Shown here piece by piece: positions 6,645-11,190 of a stretch of DNA of 11,190 bases (positions are counted from its first letter, which is position 1; every line of letters starts with the position of its first letter). Source of the DNA: Lysobacteraceae bacterium (GTDB lineage: Bacteria; Pseudomonadota; Gammaproteobacteria; Steroidobacterales; Steroidobacteraceae); NCBI GenBank assembly GCA_012516015.1, contig JAAYXG010000700.1, positions 1 through 11,190 on the forward strand. Direction: 5' to 3'. The position numbers and the translations under genes were made by a program. The notes under the pieces are model-generated. The model had not been told where the DNA came from. It did no database searches and worked only from the letters and a program-made list of their open reading frames with translations.

Positions 6645-7696
6645 TCCAGCTTGAAGCTCACGCGCAGGCGATAGCGCGAGTTTGGGCAATTGCTGCTCAT
6701 GACCATGTCGCTTACCGCTTTCACTGCCGCCTCATCGAGCGCCGGGTACAGGCTGCTCGCGACCGCACGAACATCGTGCGGATTGGCCGCTTTGCCGCGC
6801 AGCGAGAATTCGACCGTTACCGGGCCCTCTTCGCCGGCAGCACGAGACGCGGGCGGGTAGTAGTCCGCAATCGCGACCGGCGTGACGACTTCGTACTTGC
6901 ACTTGGCGGGCGTCGAAAGCGCAGGCAGCTTCGGCCGTGCCGTGCACGTTGCATCGAACACGGACGCGCTGACGGTCTCCTGAGCGAGACTCGATGTAAT
7001 GACGCGACTCGAGCGTTCGAGCACCAATGCTTTCGCTTCGACCTTCGGGTTGCCCGCGATGTCGGTGCCGTCATAGGAAATCTCGCCCGTGCATTCGAGG
7101 GTTTCATCCGATTCGTTCAAGACGATGACCGCTCGGTAATAACATCGATTCGTGCTGCCTGCGGTGCAGCCTCGCGGAGCGGCATCCCGAGCAAGCAAGA
7201 ATCGCCATTGCCCGGACGGCACTTCGAAAGTATGTCCTGACGCTTCGACGATCAACTCATCCGTCGATGGGGCAGCGCTCGTGCGATTGGCCGCGGCCGC
7301 AATGTGCTGCGCGCAATCGGCGGGGCGCATCGATTGGCCGCCGCCGCTTGCTTTGAAGGCCTCGAGCTGCTCGTTGAAACACATCACGAGCCCCGTCGCT
7401 TGTTGAGCGACAGGCGCGTAGGTCGCGGCGTATGCCTCGCCGAGCTTGGCCTTCTCCGCATCGTCCTTCCCGAGCGCCTTTTGGCCGAGCTCGCCTTCCA
7501 GACAGCGGGCGTACTCAGCGGCTGCATCGGCGAACGCGACGACGTCGCGTTGCGCCGTCGCCATTTGTTCGGCATTCGCCGTCTTACCATCCGGCACTTT
7601 GAACGTAGGCTCCGGACGGACACATTCGGCAGTCGCGTCGTACGCGACGAAACACAACGAGCACAGGCAGATCTCCGCAAGTCTTTTCTTCATCAT
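6641..7696 (-). CDS. Exported cysteine-rich protein with C-terminal TonB-like domain
   Basis: The 351-residue product starts with MMKKR and has a signal peptide, likely cleaved after ATA at residue 23. Residues about 40-115 are helical and alanine-rich. The middle (about 145-265) looks like beta-structure and has no family I recognise. Residues about 277-351 resemble the TonB C-terminal domain: YYPPASRAAGEEGPVTVEF, then LDEAAVKAVSDM and the final YRLRVSFKLE. Classical TonB proteins have a membrane anchor and a long proline-rich linker, and this one has neither, so energy transfer from ExbB/ExbD is unlikely. It is more probably a soluble periplasmic protein using the fold for binding. The mature chain has ten Cys (such as 25, 65, 107, 128, 177, 185), fitting disulfide bonds. 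AAGGT precedes the start by about nine bases. It converges on the DUF192 gene. Its function is unknown. Confidence 0.8.
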   Translation of the reverse strand: MMKKRLAEICLCSLCFVAYDATAECVRPEPTFKVPDGKTANAEQMATAQRDVVAFADAAAEYARCLEGELGQKALGKDDAEKAKLGEAYAATYAPVAQQATGLVMCFNEQLEAFKASGGGQSMRPADCAQHIAAAANRTSAAPSTDELIVEASGHTFEVPSGQWRFLLARDAAPRGCTAGSTNRCYYRAVIVLNESDETLECTGEISYDGTDIAGNPKVEAKALVLERSSRVITSSLAQETVSASVFDATCTARPKLPALSTPAKCKYEVVTPVAIADYYPPASRAAGEEGPVTVEFSLRGKAANPHDVRAVASSLYPALDEAAVKAVSDMVMSSNCPNSRYRLRVSFKLE

Positions 7697-7737
7697 TCTC
7701 GGACCTTGTCCCCGAACCGGCGGCAATTGTCGACGAT

Positions 7738-7757
7738 CGCTCGGAGTGATGCGAGCG
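7738..7757. promoter_or_regulatory. Inverted repeat upstream of the TonB-like gene
   Basis: CGCTCG (7738-7743) and CGAGCG (7752-7757) form a perfect 6-base inverted repeat with an 8-base spacer, 42 bases before the TonB-like start. It could be an operator or a leader hairpin. Repeats this short occur by chance in GC-rich DNA, so support is weak. Confidence 0.25.
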
Positions 7758-7900
7758 CGAATGTGCAAAAACGTGCGACACAGCCGCAGCTTTCCCCCGA
7801 GCGCGTGCCGCCGGTACGTCGCGCGGAACAGATGAGTGCAGGTGCGTGCGAACGTGCAGGAGCTACATAGTGGGCGACCTAAGACGCCCGTTTCCGTTGC

Positions 7901-7939
7901 GCGGTAACCGAAGCGCCCTTTAACCTACTTCGGCCCCGC
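7901..7939. promoter_or_regulatory. Two-part inverted repeat just upstream of the GH3 gene
   Basis: GCGG (7901-7904) and CCGAAG (7908-7913) pair with CTTCGG (7928-7933) and CCGC (7936-7939). This gives ten base pairs broken by a TAA/CC internal loop, with a 14-base spacer that contains an AT-richer stretch (CTTTAAC). The structure ends 4 bases before the ATG at 7944. It could be a repressor operator over the promoter or an RNA hairpin that would hide that start. A weak promoter-like pair, TTGCGC (7897) and TTTAAC (7919) with a 16-base spacer, overlaps it. The rest of the 247-base divergent gap (7697-7943) shows only a repeated GTGCAGG (7836 and 7854) and a weak 5-bp hairpin at 7872-7889. Confidence 0.35.
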
Positions 7940-7943
7940 AAGC

Positions 7944-10310
7944 ATGCGCGCCTCGTTCAGAGCGACATCCCCGACCATGCAACGATCACTCCGCGGCCGT
8001 CGACCTCGTAGCCATCGTGTACGTATCTCGCAAGTCGCAGCGCTTGCTTGCGTGCTGGTGCACGTCAGCCTCGGGCAAGCGCAAACCGCCCTCGACTCGC
8101 GCGATCCTCAGATCGAGGGGTTGATCGAGCGCATGACGCTCGAGGAAAAGGCGGGGCAGTTGACCGTCCTGGCCGACGAAATTCGCCTGCTCAATCCGAA
8201 TACGAATCCCGATGCCAATCGGCGACGCGCCGACGAATTGCTGAAGGAAGTTCGAGCAGGACGCGTCGGCGCGTTGTTCAACGGTCGCGGCGTCGAAGGT
8301 GCGCGCGTCGCGCAACGCACCGCGTCGGAAGAGTCGCGTATGAAGATCCCGCTCATGTTCGGCGGCGACGTGATTCACGGCTATCGAACCGTCTTTCCCA
8401 TCCCGCTCGGAGAAGCCGCGAGCTTTGAGCCCGTGCTCGCCGAACGCACGGCGCGCGTGACGGCGATCGAAGCGACGGCGGGCGGCTTGCATTGGAACTT
8501 CGCGCCGATGGTCGATATCGCACGCGATCAGCGCTGGGGCCGCGTTGCGGAAGGCGCGGGCGAGGATGCCTATCTCGGCAAGCTGTTCGCGGCTGCTCGA
8601 GTGCGCGGCTATCGGGGCGAGCATCTCGCAAATGCCGATTCGATGCTCGCGACGCCCAAGCATTTCGCTGCGTACGGTGCCGTCGCGGGCGGTATGGAGT
8701 ACAACACCGTCGATATTTCGCCGCAGACGTTGCGCGAAGTTCATTTGCCGCCGTTCAAGGCCGCGTTCGATGCCGGTGCCTTGTCGACGATGAGCTCGTT
8801 CAACGAGATCAATGGAGTGCCCGCTACGGCGAACTACGAGCTGCTGACGAAGATCCTGCGCGGGGAATGGGGATTCAAAGGATTCGTCGTGTCCGACTAC
8901 ACCTCGGACATGGAGCTCATCGCACACGGCTACGCCGCGAACGAGCGCGAGGCAGCAAAGCTCGCCTTTCTCGCGGGTGTCGACATGAGCATGCAGAGCG
9001 GCCTTTACATCGAGCACTTGCCGGATCTCGTGAAGTCCGGCGAGGTCCCGCTGGCGGCGCTCGATCGATCGGTGCGACGTGTGCTGCGAATAAAGAAGGC
9101 GCTCGGACTCTTCGACGATCCGTATCGATCCCTCGATCCCGCTCGGGAGGCGGCCGATCTCAAAAGGCCTGAGCACCGGGCGCTCGCACGTGAGGCGGCA
9201 CGCAGATCGATCGTGCTACTCAAGAATCGTCAGAATGTGTTGCCGCTCGCAAGAGACACGAAGATCGCGTTGATCGGTCCGTTCGCGGAGGACCGACTCC
9301 ACTTGCATGGTCCTTGGACGTTGTTCGCGAACGATCAGGAGGCCGTGACGGTTGCGGACGGTATCGCCGCAGCGCTCGAAGATCCGACGTTGCTGCAAGT
9401 CGTGCAGGGCTCGAGCTTCGAAACGCCGCTACGAGGCGGCATCGATGCAGCCGTGCAAGCCGCGAACGAAGCCGACGTCGTGCTGCTTGCGATCGGTGAA
9501 ACTCATGACATGTCGGGCGAAGCGCAATCGCGCACGGACATCGTCGTGCCGGCGGCACAACAGATGTTGGCTGAGGCGCTGGCGGCCACGGGCAAGCCGA
9601 TCGTCGTTCTGCTGCGCAATGGTCGCGCGCTCGCGTTGCAAGGCGCCGTGCGCGATGCGGACGCCATCCTCGTGACCTGGTTTTTGGGATCCGAAACGGG
9701 CAATGCGATCGCGGACGTGCTGTTCGGTGCAGCCAACCCGTCCGCGCGGTTGCCCGTCAGTTTTCCGATCGAGCCGGGGCAGCAGCCGTTCTATTACAAC
9801 CATAAACGCACGGGCCGCCCTTTCATCAAGGGTGAGGCGCGCGAGTTCAAGGCACGCTACCGCGAGGTGCCGAACGAAGCGCTCTATCCGTTCGGTTTCG
9901 GGCTGAGCTACTCGACGTTCGAGTATGCGCCCATCAACCTGAGCGGCACGACGCTACCGTGGGACGGAAAGCTCACCGTCAGCACGCGGATCACGAACAC
10001 GAGCGACCGGGCGGGAGAAGAAGTCGCGCAGCCCTACATTCATGATCGCGTCGCGAGCCTGACGCGACCGGTTCGCGAGTTGAAAGGCTTTCGCAAGGTT
10101 AAGCTGGAACCCGGTGAAAGCATCGAAGTGAGCTTCGCGATCAGGCGCGCCGATCTGGAGTTCGTCGGTCGCGACTTGAAATGGATCGCGGAGCCGGGCG
10201 TCTTCGACGTTTGGATTGCGCCCTCTTCGGTTGCCGGGACGGCGAAAACCTTTCGCCTCCTCGCCGAGCACGATGCCGCTGCGACGTCCGCTCGCACCGG
10301 CGCTGACTAA
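7944..10310 (+). CDS. bglX: Glycoside hydrolase family 3 beta-glucosidase, BglX-type, exported
   Basis: The 788-residue protein would release terminal beta-linked glucose (or a related sugar) from oligosaccharides in the periplasm. A long Arg-rich n-region precedes a hydrophobic stretch (about 31-44) ending GQAQ, as in a signal peptide. The GH3 N-terminal barrel follows: MTLEEKAGQLT near 64, GGDVIHGYRTVFPIP with Asp142, DQRWGR, and KHFAAYG with Lys239-His240. The nucleophile is Asp318 in VVSDYTSDME. The alpha/beta sandwich holds SIVLLKN and GEAQSRTD, where Glu526 is the likely acid/base. A C-terminal fibronectin-III-like domain (about 660-770) begins near LYPFGFGLSYSTFEY. Length fits E. coli BglX (765 residues). 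Neither ATG at 7944 nor in-frame ATG 7977 has a clear ribosome site; 7977 gives a shorter n-region. The active site looks intact; the substrate cannot be fixed from sequence. Confidence 0.93.
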   Translation: MRASFRATSPTMQRSLRGRRPRSHRVRISQVAALACVLVHVSLGQAQTALDSRDPQIEGLIERMTLEEKAGQLTVLADEIRLLNPNTNPDANRRRADELLKEVRAGRVGALFNGRGVEGARVAQRTASEESRMKIPLMFGGDVIHGYRTVFPIPLGEAASFEPVLAERTARVTAIEATAGGLHWNFAPMVDIARDQRWGRVAEGAGEDAYLGKLFAAARVRGYRGEHLANADSMLATPKHFAAYGAVAGGMEYNTVDISPQTLREVHLPPFKAAFDAGALSTMSSFNEINGVPATANYELLTKILRGEWGFKGFVVSDYTSDMELIAHGYAANEREAAKLAFLAGVDMSMQSGLYIEHLPDLVKSGEVPLAALDRSVRRVLRIKKALGLFDDPYRSLDPAREAADLKRPEHRALAREAARRSIVLLKNRQNVLPLARDTKIALIGPFAEDRLHLHGPWTLFANDQEAVTVADGIAAALEDPTLLQVVQGSSFETPLRGGIDAAVQAANEADVVLLAIGETHDMSGEAQSRTDIVVPAAQQMLAEALAATGKPIVVLLRNGRALALQGAVRDADAILVTWFLGSETGNAIADVLFGAANPSARLPVSFPIEPGQQPFYYNHKRTGRPFIKGEAREFKARYREVPNEALYPFGFGLSYSTFEYAPINLSGTTLPWDGKLTVSTRITNTSDRAGEEVAQPYIHDRVASLTRPVRELKGFRKVKLEPGESIEVSFAIRRADLEFVGRDLKWIAEPGVFDVWIAPSSVAGTAKTFRLLAEHDAAATSARTGAD

Positions 10311-11190
10311 CGCCACAACTCGCGCAGCTTCGCTGCAACGTCGATGCGTGCACCGTGCGCTCTGGGTGCGCTCGGTTGCGTGCCATCGCCAGACCATGTC
10401 GTTTGCTCGAACTTGGCCAAGAGCGCATCGGTCATGAAACGGCTGCGGGCGCCGTAGACGTGCGCATCGCCGCCGCGCGACTGCTGCGTCACGTAATACT
10501 TCAATGGCGCGACCAGGTGCAGCTCGTGCTTTGCGCGTGTCATCGCGACGTAGAGCAGGCGCCGCTCCTCGTCGATGAGCTCGGGTTTGCCGGTCGCGTG
10601 CTCGTTCGGAAAGTTTCCGTCGGCGACATTCAATACATACACGGAATCCCATTCTTGTCCCTTGGCGGAATGCACCGTCGACAGGATCAAGTAGTCTTCG
10701 TCTTTGAGCGGCGTGCCCGCGAGATCGCCCGAAGCCTGGGGCGGATCGAGCGTCAGCTCCGTGATGAATCGTTCTCTGCTGCCGAACTGTGCCGAGAGCC
10801 GCTCCAGTTGCTCGATGTCGCCCAGACGGACGTGCGCGGCATCGTAGAGTCGCTCGAGGTGCGGCTGGTACCACGCGCGCACACGCGCGATTTGACCGAT
10901 CCATTCGCGTGACTCGACGAGCTCGATGAGCAAATCCGTGAAGGCGCGCCAATCTTCCGCCGCGGCGGACGGCATTCGATAGGCCTGCAGAACGCTCCAC
11001 GCGCAGCCGCTTGCTTCGAATACTTTGAGACACCGCTCGGCATTCGCGGGGCCGACGCCGGGCAAGAGCTGCAATGCGCGAAACGCCGCGATGCGATTGC
11101 GTGCGTTGTCCGCCCATCGCAGCATTGCGAGCACATCCTTGACGTGCGCCGCTTCGAGAAATTTGAGCCCGCCGTACTTCACGTACGGGA
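10307..11190 (-). CDS. UvrD/Rep-family DNA helicase, C-terminal part (runs off the right edge)
   Basis: Only about 294 C-terminal residues are visible. The frame stays open to the edge, reading PYVKYGGLKFLEAAHVKD, so the GTG at 11182 is an internal Val codon, not the start. The ATP-binding Walker motifs lie outside the window. Visible parts belong to the C-terminal UvrD domain: LLPGVGPANAERC, a hairpin-like region; the motif V region LSTVHSAKGQEWDSVYV (codons near 10685-10635); and the motif VI region EERRLLYVAMTRAKHELHL (near 10570-10515), with its conserved Arg. Such proteins are superfamily 1A 3'-5' helicases used in repair and replication restart. The ending after LLAKFEQTTW is loose and polar. 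Which member it is (UvrD, Rep or a lineage-specific relative) cannot be told without the N-terminal half. Confidence 0.92.
   Translation of the reverse strand, partial: PYVKYGGLKFLEAAHVKDVLAMLRWADNARNRIAAFRALQLLPGVGPANAERCLKVFEASGCAWSVLQAYRMPSAAAEDWRAFTDLLIELVESREWIGQIARVRAWYQPHLERLYDAAHVRLGDIEQLERLSAQFGSRERFITELTLDPPQASGDLAGTPLKDEDYLILSTVHSAKGQEWDSVYVLNVADGNFPNEHATGKPELIDEERRLLYVAMTRAKHELHLVAPLKYYVTQQSRGGDAHVYGARSRFMTDALLAKFEQTTWSGDGTQPSAPRAHGARIDVAAKLRELWR

Noticed and set aside
7304..7870. 188-codon + strand open frame over the TonB-like gene start
   Set aside because: It is antisense to a gene with a signal peptide and clear domain, and has no motif or ribosome site.
7872..7889. GGGCG/CGCCC hairpin followed by GTTT as a terminator
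   Set aside because: The stem is only five pairs with an eight-base loop, and it lies between divergent genes where no transcript should end.
7986..9176. 396-codon open frame on the - strand
   Set aside because: It lies entirely antisense to the well-supported GH3 gene and has low-complexity Arg-rich content.
9954..11117. 387-codon open frame on the - strand
   Set aside because: It crosses the end of the GH3 gene and runs in another frame of the helicase; its composition is Arg-rich without motifs.

Overview
The window is GC-rich (roughly 60% by eye) bacterial chromosome with dense, short-spaced genes. A Tad/Flp pilus cluster, a signal-peptide BglX-type glucosidase and a TonB-like periplasmic protein point to a Gram-negative proteobacterium. 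A gammaproteobacterium of the Xanthomonadales/Nevskiales/Steroidobacter kind is my best guess, by inference only.

Region 1 (1-6619, + strand) is one compact, probably co-transcribed Tad (type IVb pilus / tight adherence) gene set. It holds a 5'-truncated unknown protein, a 57-residue Flp-like prepilin that is easy to overlook, cpaB, cpaC/rcpA, cpaF/tadA, tadB, tadC and a DUF192 gene. Spacing runs from a 4-base ATGA overlap to about 50 bases. CpaC would form the outer-membrane secretin, CpaB an associated periplasmic protein, CpaF the cytoplasmic motor ATPase, and TadB/TadC the inner-membrane platform on which Flp subunits are assembled. The set differs from the textbook locus in three ways: no cpaE/tadZ lies between cpaC and cpaF; the ATPase carries an N-terminal FHA domain; and no prepilin peptidase (tadV) or tadD/E/F/G is visible. 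Those genes could lie upstream of the window.

Region 2 (6610-6644) is a convergent junction made of five degenerate 7-base tandem units that overlap the stop codons of both flanking genes.

Region 3 (6641-7696, - strand) is a cysteine-rich exported protein with a C-terminal TonB-like domain. A 247-base divergent intergenic region with two inverted repeats follows. Region 4 (7944-10310, + strand) is a GH3 beta-glucosidase, and region 5 (10307 to the right edge, - strand) is the C-terminal part of a UvrD/Rep-family helicase. The last two genes converge with overlapping stop codons.

I see no tRNA, rRNA, CRISPR array, insertion sequence or phage gene, and no gap above 300 bases. The Tad variant (FHA-ATPase, no TadZ beside it, atypical mini-pilin) is the most interesting part. 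It is a variant of a known system, not a wholly new one.
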